Below, piece after piece: positions 1-8,590 of a stretch of DNA of 64,000 nt. The number at the start of each line of letters is the position of its first letter. Within the stretch, counting starts at the first letter, position 1. The position numbers were made by a program, and so were the translations under genes. Where the stretch lies: contig JACKMK010000004.1 in NCBI GenBank assembly GCA_024235395.1, positions 248,001 to 312,000 on the forward strand. Direction: 5' to 3'. Source of the stretch: Chromatiaceae bacterium (GTDB lineage: Bacteria; Pseudomonadota; Gammaproteobacteria; Chromatiales; Chromatiaceae). Under the pieces are notes generated by a model. It saw only the letters and a list, made by a program, of their open reading frames with translations, had not been told where the DNA came from and ran no database searches.

Positions 1-81
1 GTTTACGGTTACATCTACGACTGCAAGACCGGGCGACTGGTCGAGGTTCCGGAAGCCACCGCGGCCGGCCGACCGGACTGA
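1..81 (+). CDS. C-terminal end of a probable beta-carbonic anhydrase (partial)
   Basis: Frame 1 reads from the window edge to a TGA at 79-81, giving 26 residues that begin VYGYIYDCKTGRLVEV. The pattern of hydrophobic residues followed by YD, a short turn and G-L resembles the last strand of beta-class carbonic anhydrases, which often end in a GW(I/V)YD..TG.L segment. Nothing else of the gene is visible, so zinc ligands cannot be checked. The assignment rests only on this tail and is tentative. Confidence 0.45.
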   Translation, partial: VYGYIYDCKTGRLVEVPEATAAGRPD

Positions 82-259
82 ACACCTGCTTTCTGATGCA
101 GCAGCCGGTCAAGGACGATCGGCTGCACCTCACCAATCAGCCATGCCACCCGCATCGCGTCCCTGAAACGGTCCATCCCCCAGTATTGACTTGCAAGCCG
201 CACCCGATCGCGGCAGATTAACCGCAGAATCCCAGCAGGACGCCGCGTGGAGGTACCCA

Positions 260-1546
260 ATGCCGAGCAAGATCACCGTTTTCACCTGTGGGCTGCTGTT
301 GCTCTTCGGCGTGGTCACCGCGCATGCGGCTGTCGGAATCGGGGTCTTCCTCAAGCGTTCCCCGGCATTTCTCGAACAGCAGACGGTCGACTTCTATATC
401 TCGGGATTCAATACCGGGACCGTCGCCGAACAGGTCGACGTACACGTCGGGGTGATCGCCGAGAACGGTACGATCTACGAATACCCGAACTGGAATACCA
501 GTTTGACCCCATGGTTGCGTGCTTTCTCGATCCCGGCCGGGTTCCGCCTGGGCGCGACTTATCTGGGCAACCTCGACAGCTTTCCCGGGGGCCTCACGCC
601 GGGGGCGTACAAGCTGGCGGTCGCCCTGACCCGCCCGGGCACCTTGGACATTCTGGCGCTCGATGTCACGCCGTTTGTCGTACAAGGCGATGAAACCGTC
701 TGGACCTCGAGTGGCATCTCGCTGGGCAAGGGTGAGTCGCCTTCGGGTGTCACGGCACCCGTGGTCAGCGGCGCCGGGTCGTTTTCCCGGGTAACGTTCG
801 ACCCCGGGACACTGATCACGCTGTTCAACCAGTCGACGCCGGATGTGGACCAGTGCATCTTCAACACGACGCCGCGTGTTCTCGAGGTACTGGTTGGCGA
901 AAACAACATCACCTCGCTGGACGCCGGCGACCTGTTGCGGATCAGTGCACCCGCGTTGGGTAGCGTTGATCTCAACAAGGTCGTGCTGAGCGACGGCAGC
1001 ATCACCTACGGCAACAGCACGATCGCCGAGAGTTTCTTTCGAAGCGGTACGAACTATACGGCCACGGGGTTTGGCGGTCCGGGTTTTGCGCCATTCAGTG
1101 CGAGCCGCACGGCGCCTTCGGCCATTGTCGTCAGCCAACCCGATCTGAGCAGCCTTCAGTCGATCAACAGTGGCCAGGACCTCGTTCTGCGATGGCTGGG
1201 CCGCAACGGCGTGGGCGAACTGTTAGTGACGATATCGGCCACGAACGGCACGCTCGCAGAGCCCATGGATGTGACCTGCCGTTTCGTCGATGACGGCCAC
1301 GGCGTGGTGCCGTCCGCGCTCTTGGTGCAGCTGCGCGACGCGATCGCGGCGGCGGGGACACAGATTCCGGGAATCTCGGGCATCGACGGTTTCGATATCG
1401 CCGATATCCTCGGTGACAGCGTCGCACTACCGAATGCCTCGCTGGTGGTGTCCAGGCTGTACACCGAGGTCGTGTCAGCCAGCGCCGACGATCGGGTGAC
1501 CTTCGCGGTAACCCGCGCCCTCGGTGTCTCGGTGAACCTGCAGTGA
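260..1546 (+). CDS. Secreted protein of unknown function
   Basis: The 428-residue product starts at ATG 260, preceded by a GGAGG at 249-253; an upstream in-frame start at 191 would add a charged segment before the signal peptide and is unlikely. Residues 1-22 are a classic Sec signal (hydrophobic TCGLLLLFGVVTAHA, cleavage after AHA). The mature part is rich in Val, Ser, Thr and Gly with few Cys, as in beta-sandwich extracellular proteins; its first ~120 residues look like an Ig-like fold. I recognise no catalytic motif and no sorting signal. It is divergently placed from the formate dehydrogenase regulator arm (convergent ends at 1546 and 1590) and need not be related to it. Confidence 0.75.
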   Translation: MPSKITVFTCGLLLLFGVVTAHAAVGIGVFLKRSPAFLEQQTVDFYISGFNTGTVAEQVDVHVGVIAENGTIYEYPNWNTSLTPWLRAFSIPAGFRLGATYLGNLDSFPGGLTPGAYKLAVALTRPGTLDILALDVTPFVVQGDETVWTSSGISLGKGESPSGVTAPVVSGAGSFSRVTFDPGTLITLFNQSTPDVDQCIFNTTPRVLEVLVGENNITSLDAGDLLRISAPALGSVDLNKVVLSDGSITYGNSTIAESFFRSGTNYTATGFGGPGFAPFSASRTAPSAIVVSQPDLSSLQSINSGQDLVLRWLGRNGVGELLVTISATNGTLAEPMDVTCRFVDDGHGVVPSALLVQLRDAIAAAGTQIPGISGIDGFDIADILGDSVALPNASLVVSRLYTEVVSASADDRVTFAVTRALGVSVNLQ

Positions 1547-1589
1547 CGTCGGTGAGACGACGCGGGCTGTGCCGGGTATTCCGCGGGTA

Positions 1590-2501
1590 TCAGTCCTCGC
1601 CCCAGATCAGTTCACCGCTCTCGCTGAAATCGTAGCCGCCCAGCGTATCGGCGAGCAGCCGGCAATCGCCGGCCTGCAGGCGTCCCAGCAGGTCCTGAAA
1701 AAGGCGGCGAAACCAGATGTTGCGCGGCAACGCAAAATCGAACGCCTCGACACCGATCGGCAGGAACGCCAACCCGGCCTCGGTCGCCGCGGCCCGTGCG
1801 CCGGGTGCGACATCGGCCTGTCCCAGCACGATGGCAGTCGCCGCTTCGCGTTCCGACAACGCCGTGGCCGTTACATTGAGTGCATCCGCGGACGTCGAGC
1901 TACGCCGCAACTCCAGCAGAAAACGCTGTGCACCGGCGCCCGGTTGACGCTGCACCCAGCGATACTCAGCCTTCATCAGGGTCTCCGCGTCGTCGACGGC
2001 GTCCGCCAGCGACGGGCGCAACATCAGGCCCTGCTCGCGCGCGAACGCGCGAATCAATACCCAGTTCCGGCACATCGGGTGCTGGCGCAGCAGCGCCGGA
2101 TGACGCAGCCGGCTCTCGGCCAGCGGCCCCCAGTGCAGCGCGCTGACATCGACGCGATTGGCCTGCAGCAGGTCGAGCCCTAGACGCGTGCCAGTGGGGG
2201 TATAGCTGATCTGTGCCATTGAGTGCATGTCGCGCGCAAACGCGCTCACCAGGCGATACAGCAGGGGATCGTCACTGCCCGCGATGACCAGCCGGTCCGC
2301 CAGCAGCCCACCGTGCGCGGAATCCATCATCCAACGGTCGATCAACTCGCGCGGGAACATCCATTTCCCGGTGACCTTGGTCGCCGGGATCTTGCCCTCG
2401 CTTACCAGCGCGTAGACTTTCTTTTCATTGAGCTGCAGGTAGGCCGCAACCTGCTTGGCGCTCATGAATGCATCGTGTTGCGGCATCGCTACGGCAGACA
2501 T
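1590..2501 (-). CDS. HTH / periplasmic-binding-fold transcriptional regulator of the formate dehydrogenase region
   Basis: A 303-residue protein. Residues ~12-60 form an excisionase/MerR-like helix-turn-helix (MSAKQVAAYLQLNEKKVYAL then a W-containing wing). The rest resembles the substrate-binding-protein-like domain of PBP_like regulators, proposed in many genomes to sense molybdate or other oxyanions. The start at 2501 is chosen because AAGGAGGG lies 9 nt upstream; a longer frame from 2609 overlaps fdhD and has no site. It is the last gene of a moaA-fdhD-regulator minus-strand arm, so it is likely co-transcribed with the enzymes needed for molybdopterin and FdhA maturation. Control of the divergent fdh promoter is inference from position. 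Confidence 0.8.
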   Translation of the reverse strand: MSAVAMPQHDAFMSAKQVAAYLQLNEKKVYALVSEGKIPATKVTGKWMFPRELIDRWMMDSAHGGLLADRLVIAGSDDPLLYRLVSAFARDMHSMAQISYTPTGTRLGLDLLQANRVDVSALHWGPLAESRLRHPALLRQHPMCRNWVLIRAFAREQGLMLRPSLADAVDDAETLMKAEYRWVQRQPGAGAQRFLLELRRSSTSADALNVTATALSEREAATAIVLGQADVAPGARAAATEAGLAFLPIGVEAFDFALPRNIWFRRLFQDLLGRLQAGDCRLLADTLGGYDFSESGELIWGED

Positions 2502-2529
2502 CGCGCAGAGCCCTCCTTGAACCGATCGC

Positions 2530-3450
2530 TCAGCCGGTGCGCCGGCCTCGCTGCGCGGAACCGATCGGGGCGGCCGGCGGTATCGCATCGAATGTGATCT
2601 GATCGGCACCGTTGTAGACCAGGAAATGCCGCCCCTTGGCGCGTGCGATCAGCACGACGCCGATCTTCTGCGCCAGTTCCAGGCCCCGGAAGGTGACGCC
2701 AGAGCGCGACAGCAGGATCGGGATCTGCATCTGCGCCACCTTGATCACCATCTCCGATGTCAGGCGCCCGGTCGTGTAGAACCACTTGTCTTTGCCATTG
2801 ATGGCGTTGAGCCACATGTAGCCGCTGATCGCATCCGCCGCATTGTGTCGTCCGACATCTTCAACGAACAGATGAATGCGCGGGTCGGTCGATGCCGGGC
2901 AACTGCACAACGCGCAGCCATGCACCGCACCCGCACGCCTGTACACCTCGTTGTGCTGGCCGATCTGCGCGAGCAGGTCGTAGATCAACGACTGGGTGAT
3001 CGGTACCCTTGGTACGCGGATCTTTTCGACCTGATCGCCGATTCGTCCAAACACCGTGCCCTGGCCGCACCCGGTCGTTACCGTGCGATGCTTGAGTTTA
3101 TCGTCCAGGTCGGTGATGCGTTCGAACGTGGCGACGCGTACTTCGGCCTTGTCCCAATCGACCTGCACCGAGTCGACCGATTCGAGGCACGGTACCAGGC
3201 GCTGATTGAGCAGGTAACCGAGTGTCAGCATCTCGGGGTGGGTGCCGAGCGTCATCAGGGTGACGATCTCGCGATCATCGAGAAACAGGGTCAGCGCCCT
3301 TTCACCGGCGATGAAACCGCTGCGTGGCTGGCCATACTCGTCGACAGCCACCACTTCGTGCGCCGGACTCAGACCGGCATCGCTCATCTGCGGACGATAC
3401 CGTCGCTGATCGTCGGAGGATGCCTTGTTGGGCGACGATACGCGGCGCAT
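2530..3450 (-). CDS. fdhD: Formate dehydrogenase accessory sulfurtransferase FdhD
   Basis: The 306-residue protein matches FdhD, which carries sulfur from the cysteine desulfurase IscS to the bis-MGD cofactor of formate dehydrogenase. Visible hallmarks are the sulfur-carrier motif GCALCSCP (CxxC in a mobile loop), the segment EDVGRHNA typical of the family, and TTGRLTSEM followed by the IPILLSRSG strand. It sits 7 nt downstream of moaA and 28 nt upstream of the regulator start, so the three form an operon. A second start at 3387 would shorten a weakly conserved N-terminus and cannot be excluded. Cytoplasmic. Confidence 0.95.
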   Translation of the reverse strand: MRRVSSPNKASSDDQRRYRPQMSDAGLSPAHEVVAVDEYGQPRSGFIAGERALTLFLDDREIVTLMTLGTHPEMLTLGYLLNQRLVPCLESVDSVQVDWDKAEVRVATFERITDLDDKLKHRTVTTGCGQGTVFGRIGDQVEKIRVPRVPITQSLIYDLLAQIGQHNEVYRRAGAVHGCALCSCPASTDPRIHLFVEDVGRHNAADAISGYMWLNAINGKDKWFYTTGRLTSEMVIKVAQMQIPILLSRSGVTFRGLELAQKIGVVLIARAKGRHFLVYNGADQITFDAIPPAAPIGSAQRGRRTG

Positions 3451-3457
3451 CGCTGCC

Positions 3458-4480
3458 CTAGCCCCCGGTATGGTTCATGTGCCGGAAGATCACCGGCTGG
3501 GCCTGTAGATCGAAGTCATGCCCGCGTGGTTTCAGCGCCATCGCGGCGACGATCGCGTGTCGCAATGCCTCGTCGTCGCCGGGGTTGCCACGCACCACCC
3601 GACGCAGATCCACGCTGTGCTCCTGGCCCAGACACAACAGAAGGCGACCTTCGGACGTCAGGCGCACCCGGTTGCAGGTTTCGCAGAAATTGTGGCTGTG
3701 CGGCGAGATGAAACCGATGCGCGTCTCCACGCCCGGCACACGAAAATAGCGCGAGGGGCCACCGGTGTTTTCCGCGGTCGGCACCAGGGTGTAGTGTGCG
3801 CCGAGATCCTCGCGGATCTGGTCGCTGGAGTAGTAGCACTCGGCACGGTCGTGATCACCGACCACGCCCAGAGGCATCTCTTCGATAAAGCTGATATCGA
3901 TGCCGCGTTCGATGGCGAATGCGACCAGCTCATGGATTTCGTCGTGATTGCGGTTCTTCAATATCACCGCATTCAGTTTGATCCGCGAGAATCCGGCGTC
4001 CTGCGCTGCATCGAGCCCGGCAAACACCCGCTCGATCTTTCCGTTTCGCGTGATCGCGGTGTAGCGGTCCGGGCGCAGCGTATCGAGGCTGACATTGATG
4101 CGGCTCACGCCGGCTTCGCGCAGTTCACGGGCAAATTTCGGCAGCTGCGTACCATTGGTGGTCAACGCCAGTTCCCGCAGGCCTTCGAGCTCGCCGAGTT
4201 CGCGAAACACCTTCAGGATATCCCTGCGGTGCAAAGGCTCTCCGCCGGTGATGCGGATCTTATGCGCACCCAGATCAACGAAGCTGCGGCCGACCTGGAT
4301 GATCTCCTCCAGGGTCAGCAGACTCTCTCGCGGCAGGAACTTCATGTTCTCCGACATGCAGTAGACGCAACGCAGATCGCAGCGGTCGGTAACCGAGATC
4401 CGCAGGTAGTTGACCTCGCGCTGAAAGCGGTCGACCAGGGGGCCGGTCGTGGACTGCGTGTTCTGCTGCTGTTCGCTCAT
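3458..4480 (-). CDS. moaA: GTP 3',8-cyclase MoaA (molybdenum cofactor biosynthesis)
   Basis: A 340-residue radical-SAM enzyme for the first step of molybdopterin synthesis, GTP to 3',8-cyclo-7,8-dihydro-GTP. The N-terminal radical-SAM cluster is seen as CDLRCVYC, followed by ITGGEPL (SAM-binding GGEP). The second, substrate-binding cluster is in the C-terminal part: NFCETCNRVRLTS and then LLLCLG. The chain ends in the conserved Gly-Gly needed for activity. First gene of the moaA-fdhD-regulator arm, transcribed divergently from the formate dehydrogenase operon across a 292-bp promoter region. Confidence 0.96.
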   Translation of the reverse strand: MSEQQQNTQSTTGPLVDRFQREVNYLRISVTDRCDLRCVYCMSENMKFLPRESLLTLEEIIQVGRSFVDLGAHKIRITGGEPLHRRDILKVFRELGELEGLRELALTTNGTQLPKFARELREAGVSRINVSLDTLRPDRYTAITRNGKIERVFAGLDAAQDAGFSRIKLNAVILKNRNHDEIHELVAFAIERGIDISFIEEMPLGVVGDHDRAECYYSSDQIREDLGAHYTLVPTAENTGGPSRYFRVPGVETRIGFISPHSHNFCETCNRVRLTSEGRLLLCLGQEHSVDLRRVVRGNPGDDEALRHAIVAAMALKPRGHDFDLQAQPVIFRHMNHTGG

Positions 4481-4620
4481 GGCATCTCTCTGTCTGGCCG
4501 ATCACAGCTGCAAGAAGCGTTCCGCCATCATCCGCTGCGGCGCAACCCGGCACGGGCACACGACCGCCGGTATCCACACACCCTCGCGGCATCGTTTCTC
4601 TCAGCCCGAAGCTGGGCACA

Positions 4621-4653
4621 TTTGTCGCACAAGATTTGCTCTGACGCGACAAA
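4621..4653. promoter_or_regulatory. Inverted repeat between moaA and the fdh operon (candidate operator)
   Basis: TTTGTCGC (4621-4628) and its exact complement GCGACAAA (4646-4653) face each other across 17 bp, in the 292-bp region between the divergent moaA and DUF3305 genes. A related TTGTCGCA lies upstream of the Tat-signal gene of the same locus (8177-8184). The spacing suits a dimeric regulator; the HTH/PBP protein at 1590-2501 is the obvious candidate by position only. Confidence 0.45.
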
Positions 4654-4772
4654 TTGCCGCAGTCAGTTCGACCGTTCCCGGCAATTTCTACCCGTTGACG
4701 GTGAAACCCGGCCGACCCCCGGATGGTACACAACTTGCTCGGAACGTTGAATGATCTGAGCGAGGTGAAGGG

Positions 4773-5285
4773 ATGACGGAGAATGCTGACACCGCCGGCG
4801 AGGCCAGGGGCCGCTTCCCGGTCGCAGTGGTGCTGCAGCGGACACCCGCCACCAGTCCGTGGATCGAGCACGTCTGGGACGCCACCGGGATCGCGGTGAA
4901 CGGGCAGTATCCGGACCGCGAACCACAGCTGGTGCGCGACGACGGCAAGACCGCGGTGTACCTGGTCGGTGGTCTTCAGGTATCGCTGCATGCCGACGAG
5001 TGCGAGAGCTACTACTACAACCTGGTCAGCGAAACGCCACGTGCCTATGTGGTGGCACACGCGACCGACGACAACGACCGGCCGCAGCCTTTCTGCGTGA
5101 GCATGAGCTTCGACGAAGCACACGCCTATCTGGAGGGGGATGACCGGATTTTCGCGGTCGAGGTGCCGCCCGAACTCTACCGCTGGACCGAGCAGTTCGT
5201 GATCGCCAACTACTTTCCGCAGAAGAAACTCAAGCGCAAGTTGCGCGACTGGTCGGCGGACACGACCGGGGAGTCCTCGGCGTGA
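4773..5285 (+). CDS. DUF3305 family protein of the formate dehydrogenase operon
   Basis: A 170-residue soluble protein. After a short tail the sequence RFPVAVVLQRTPATSPWIEH matches the opening of DUF3305 proteins, which travel with DUF3306, a poly-ferredoxin and a TorD-like protein in formate dehydrogenase loci. No catalytic residues or cofactor motif are apparent. The start follows an AGGTGAAGGG. Its stop overlaps the next ATG/GTG by 4 nt, indicating translational coupling. Its molecular role is unknown; assembly or maturation of the dehydrogenase is inferred from conserved neighbourhood. Confidence 0.85.
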   Translation: MTENADTAGEARGRFPVAVVLQRTPATSPWIEHVWDATGIAVNGQYPDREPQLVRDDGKTAVYLVGGLQVSLHADECESYYYNLVSETPRAYVVAHATDDNDRPQPFCVSMSFDEAHAYLEGDDRIFAVEVPPELYRWTEQFVIANYFPQKKLKRKLRDWSADTTGESSA

Positions 5286-5896
5286 GCCGCAACCCTCACG
5301 ACAACCCGGTCGACGATGAACACCGTGTACCCGGCGAAAGCTTCCTGGAGCGGTTTCACCGTCGCAAGACCGAGGCCCGGCAACAGGCATCGTCCATGGA
5401 ACCGGTCGACGCCACACCCGTCGTCGCGCCGGCCGAGGACGGGCCACCGGACCAGGCCGTGGAACTCACCGATGCGGATATGCCGCCGCTCGACACCCTG
5501 ACCTTCGACTCGGACTACAGCGGCTTCCTGTCGCCAAAGGTCAGCGAGCACCTGCGCCGCGCGGCATTGCGCAAGCTGTTCCACAGCGCTGCGCTCAATG
5601 TCACCGACGGACTCGACGACTACGCCGAGGACTTCACCACTTTCAAGCCGCTCGGCGACTTGATCACCACTGACATGCGCCATCGTATCGAGGTAGAGGC
5701 ACGCCGGCGCGCCGAGCAGCTCGGCGAGGCACTGGCCGACGAAGGAGATCGCCCAACCCGAGATCTCCGTCAGATCAAGGGCGAACAACCGTGCATGGCC
5801 GCGACCCCGACGACGCTTCCGGAAGACGCCGGGGCGAAGATCACCGGTGAAGACGTCGAGGTGCCGCCGACAACAGTGCCCAGAGGAGACGTATGA
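5282..5896 (+). CDS. DUF3306 family protein of the formate dehydrogenase operon
   Basis: A 204-residue protein beginning GTG at 5282 inside the end of the DUF3305 gene. It has a charged N-terminal part with FLERFHRRKTEARQQ, then the family core LDTLTFDSDYSGFLSPKVSE and LRRAALRKLFHSAALNVTDG, and a low-complexity tail. It carries no signal peptide or membrane segment. It overlaps the following ferredoxin start by 4 nt, continuing a tightly coupled run. Partner of DUF3305 in many formate dehydrogenase loci; function not known. Confidence 0.85.
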   Translation: MSRNPHDNPVDDEHRVPGESFLERFHRRKTEARQQASSMEPVDATPVVAPAEDGPPDQAVELTDADMPPLDTLTFDSDYSGFLSPKVSEHLRRAALRKLFHSAALNVTDGLDDYAEDFTTFKPLGDLITTDMRHRIEVEARRRAEQLGEALADEGDRPTRDLRQIKGEQPCMAATPTTLPEDAGAKITGEDVEVPPTTVPRGDV

Positions 5897-7533
5897 ACGA
5901 AGCCAGTTCCAGCCTCGAGCAGAGCCGCAATCTGCGCGCCCGCGGCGCCGCCCAGGCGGCGGCGGAACGCCTCGCGGTCACGCCGACGGGCATCGTCCGT
6001 TACACCTCGCGCGGCCGCGTGCTGGTGATCGGCGGTGAAGCGGCGCAATGGTGCGCGGCGCGGCTGCAGACACCCTTGCATGCCGAACTCCTGCTCACCG
6101 ACGGGGCCGAGGAATCCGGCGTCCCGGCGACCGCGGTCGGCGGCCGCGCACTGTCCATCAGTGGCCATCTCGGCGCGTTCAAGGTCGAACTCGGCGAGCA
6201 GGGCCGGCACAACTACCAGCGATTCGAGGCCGACCTGGTCGTGGATTTCTCCGCTCGACCGCTGTTCGACCGCGAACTGCCGCCACCGGGATACTGGCAT
6301 TTCGGACGCGAGCCGCAGGATCTGGACGCCGCCTGGCTGGCGCTCGATGGCATGGTCGGCACCTTCGAGAAACCCCGCTTCTTCGACTACGACGCCAGCA
6401 TCTGCGCACATGCGCGGTCCGGCCAGAGCGGTTGCCGCCGCTGCATCGACAGCTGTCCCGCCGAGGCGATTATCTCGATCGGTGAGCAGGTCGAAGTCAA
6501 CCCGAACCTGTGCCAGGGTGGCGGCATCTGTGCCACCGTCTGCCCGACCGGCGCCATGCAGTACGCCTACCCTGGCCCCGGTGACACCGCCGAGCGTGTG
6601 CGTCTGCTGCTGCGGACCTACCAGCGCGACGGTGGCACGCAACCGTGGCTCGCGTTCGTCGCCGAGGCCGACGCGGCGGACCTCGCCGCCGTGCCGGCGA
6701 ACGTGCTGTTGGTCGCCGTCGAGGAGTTGGCCAGTGTCGGCCACGAATTGTGGCTGGCGGCCATCGCCTGGGGCGCACGCCGGGTGCTGCTCGTCGAAGC
6801 CGGCTCGGTGCCGCCGAAGGCGCGCGAGGCCCTGTTGCGGCAGCTCACCTTCACCCACGAACTGCTGGCCGGGCTGGGTCTTCCCGGCGAGGTGTTGCAG
6901 CTGGTCGATGCGACGACGCTGGATGGGCTTGGCGAACTCGAAAGTACGCTGCCGGCGGCCAGCTTCGCGGCGCTCGACCGGAAACGCCAACTCGCCGGTC
7001 TGGCGCTCGATCACCTGTGGCAGCACGCGTCCGCCAGGCCATCGAGCATCGCACTGACGCCCGGCACCCCTTACGGCCGCGTACGCGTGGATACCGACCG
7101 ATGCACCCTGTGCATGAGTTGCACCTCGGTCTGCCCGGCCCAGGCACTGAGCGCCGGCGAAGAGGTGCCGCGCCTGATGCTGTTCGAGAGCAACTGCGTG
7201 CAGTGCAGCATCTGTGCGAACAGTTGCCCGGAAAGGGCCATCACGCTGGAGTCCCGCTACCTGGCGGATCCCGAACGCCGTCGGCAGGCTGTCGTGCTCT
7301 ACGAAGAACCGCCGTTCTGTTGCGTCAGCTGTGGCAAACCGTTCGCGACCCGGCGGACGATCGACAACATCCTGGAAAAGTTGAACGGTCATGCGATGTT
7401 TCAGTCCGAGCGCGCCCGTCGCCGGCTGCAGATGTGCGAAGACTGTCGCGTGGTCGATGCGGTCCAGGATGCGGAAGCGATGCAGTCGGGCGTGTTCGGC
7501 GCCACCAACCATTCGAGCAAAGGCAGAGCATGA
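5893..7533 (+). CDS. Poly-4Fe-4S ferredoxin-type protein of the formate dehydrogenase operon
   Basis: A 546-residue cytoplasmic iron-sulfur protein. Cys groups occur near residue 171 (spaced Cys then CRRCIDSCP, with CQGGGICATVCP), near 404 (CTLCMSCTSVCP) and near 435 (CVQCSICANSCP), consistent with about four 4Fe-4S clusters. A Cys-rich end (CCVSCGKPF about residue 476, and CEDC near the C-terminus) could bind zinc or another cluster. The stretch between residues 240 and 390 resembles an HdrA/MvhD-like electron-carrier region without an obvious cofactor motif. It is the conserved third member of the DUF3305-DUF3306-ferredoxin-TorD block. An electron-transfer or redox-dependent maturation role is inferred. 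Confidence 0.85.
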   Translation: MNEASSSLEQSRNLRARGAAQAAAERLAVTPTGIVRYTSRGRVLVIGGEAAQWCAARLQTPLHAELLLTDGAEESGVPATAVGGRALSISGHLGAFKVELGEQGRHNYQRFEADLVVDFSARPLFDRELPPPGYWHFGREPQDLDAAWLALDGMVGTFEKPRFFDYDASICAHARSGQSGCRRCIDSCPAEAIISIGEQVEVNPNLCQGGGICATVCPTGAMQYAYPGPGDTAERVRLLLRTYQRDGGTQPWLAFVAEADAADLAAVPANVLLVAVEELASVGHELWLAAIAWGARRVLLVEAGSVPPKAREALLRQLTFTHELLAGLGLPGEVLQLVDATTLDGLGELESTLPAASFAALDRKRQLAGLALDHLWQHASARPSSIALTPGTPYGRVRVDTDRCTLCMSCTSVCPAQALSAGEEVPRLMLFESNCVQCSICANSCPERAITLESRYLADPERRRQAVVLYEEPPFCCVSCGKPFATRRTIDNILEKLNGHAMFQSERARRRLQMCEDCRVVDAVQDAEAMQSGVFGATNHSSKGRA

Positions 7534-8171
7534 GTAATCCACACGGGCCACAGGGCTCGATAGAAGAGGCCAGTCTGCAGATGGCCGTGACCCCACCGAC
7601 GGAACAGCACTATCGCGCCGGGCTCTACGGCCTGCTGGGCGCCCTGATGCGCAGTGCGCCGGACGAAGGCACACTGCGACATACCGCCGCACTCGCCCCC
7701 GATGTCGACCGGGAGCACGCCGAACTTGCACTGGCGATGAACATGCTCGCACTTGCCGCAAGGCACAGTACGCCCATGGCGCTGCGCGAGGAGTATCACG
7801 ACCTGTTCATCGGTCTGGGACGTGGGGAACTCGTGCCCTACGGCTCCTGGTACCAGACCGGTTTCCTGATGGAGAAGCCGCTCGGGCTGTTGCGCAATGA
7901 TCTGCGCCGGCTCGGCTTCGAACGGGCCGACGACGTGCACGAGCCCGAAGATCACATCGCGGCCCTGTGCGAGGTCATGGCGCTGCTGATCCTCGACGAC
8001 ACCCCGTTGAACGAGCAACAGGCTTTCTTCGACACCCATATCGGCAGCTGGGCATCCGGGTTCTTCGCCGATCTGGCCAAGGCGGAATCCGCGGTGTTCT
8101 ACCGCTCTGTTGCACGGCTCGGCACGGCGTTCATTGCGGTCGAAAAGTCCTATTTGTCCCTGACCAACTAG
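7530..8171 (+). CDS. TorD/DmsD-family molybdoenzyme chaperone
   Basis: The 213-residue protein starts at ATG 7530, overlapping the ferredoxin stop (ATGA). It is all-helical in character and contains the family signature around YHDLFIGLGRGELVPYGSWY (the E..LF.G...P..P..S.Y pattern of TorD/NarJ-like proteins) and EDHIAALCEVM (E-x-D-H). TorD-type chaperones bind the twin-arginine signal of the catalytic subunit and help cofactor insertion before export. The target here should be FdhA at 8591, whose Tat signal is intact, and possibly the 67-residue Tat protein at 8363. Confidence 0.9.
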   Translation: MSNPHGPQGSIEEASLQMAVTPPTEQHYRAGLYGLLGALMRSAPDEGTLRHTAALAPDVDREHAELALAMNMLALAARHSTPMALREEYHDLFIGLGRGELVPYGSWYQTGFLMEKPLGLLRNDLRRLGFERADDVHEPEDHIAALCEVMALLILDDTPLNEQQAFFDTHIGSWASGFFADLAKAESAVFYRSVARLGTAFIAVEKSYLSLTN

Positions 8172-8176
8172 ACAGA

Positions 8177-8184
8177 TTGTCGCA
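8177..8184 (+). promoter_or_regulatory. TTGTCGCA half-site upstream of the structural fdh genes
   Basis: An 8-bp match to the arms of the inverted repeat at 4621-4653, located in the 191-bp gap between the chaperone and the Tat-signal gene. No inverted partner at the same spacing is visible, so this may be chance or a half-site. A TTGACA at 8194-8199 is nearby, without a convincing -10. Confidence 0.25.
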
Positions 8185-8362
8185 TGGGTGCGGATTGACA
8201 CAGAACCCAGGCCGAGAGATGGCTGTCCAGTTCCCTTTCGGTCATTTTTCTCCAGGGTAATTTGGATCGCAGCTTGCAGCATGGATAACGATTCGAGGGG
8301 CTCGCGCCCCCGACGAACCAGACTCAACCCGCAATGCGGACCGCATCACAGGAGCAATCGCC

Positions 8363-8566
8363 ATGAAGAATCCCAAGCAAGTGTCTGAGTCACGGCGCAA
8401 ATTCTTGCGCGATGCGGGCGTCTCCGGGGGCATGGCGGCGGTCGCTGCAGCGATCCCGGGCGCCGTGATCGCGGAAACCGGCAACGATGCGGCCGAGCAG
8501 AAAGCCGCGCAGGGCTATCGCCTGACGCAGCACATCCTCGACTACTACAAAACCGCAGCCAGCTGA
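8363..8566 (+). CDS. Small twin-arginine protein of the formate dehydrogenase region (TIGR02811-like)
   Basis: A 67-residue protein that is almost all Tat signal: SRRKFLRDAG (S-R-R-x-F-L) near residue 10, a hydrophobic Gly/Ala stretch, an AxA-like cleavage region, then a short hydrophilic end with YRLTQHILDYYKTA. This matches the family described as formate dehydrogenase region Tat target, which is always found just before the catalytic subunit. Preceded by AGGAGC. Its function is not established; it is 24 nt upstream of fdhA and surely in the same transcript. Confidence 0.88.
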   Translation: MKNPKQVSESRRKFLRDAGVSGGMAAVAAAIPGAVIAETGNDAAEQKAAQGYRLTQHILDYYKTAAS

Positions 8567-8590
8567 GCCGGCGCGACGAGGAACACCGAG

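Noticed and set aside
4500..4620. GGGCTGAGAG upstream of moaA on the minus strand as a possible TPP or Moco riboswitch core
   Set aside because: Only the short CTGAGA string matches; the second TPP half and the Moco consensus stems are absent.
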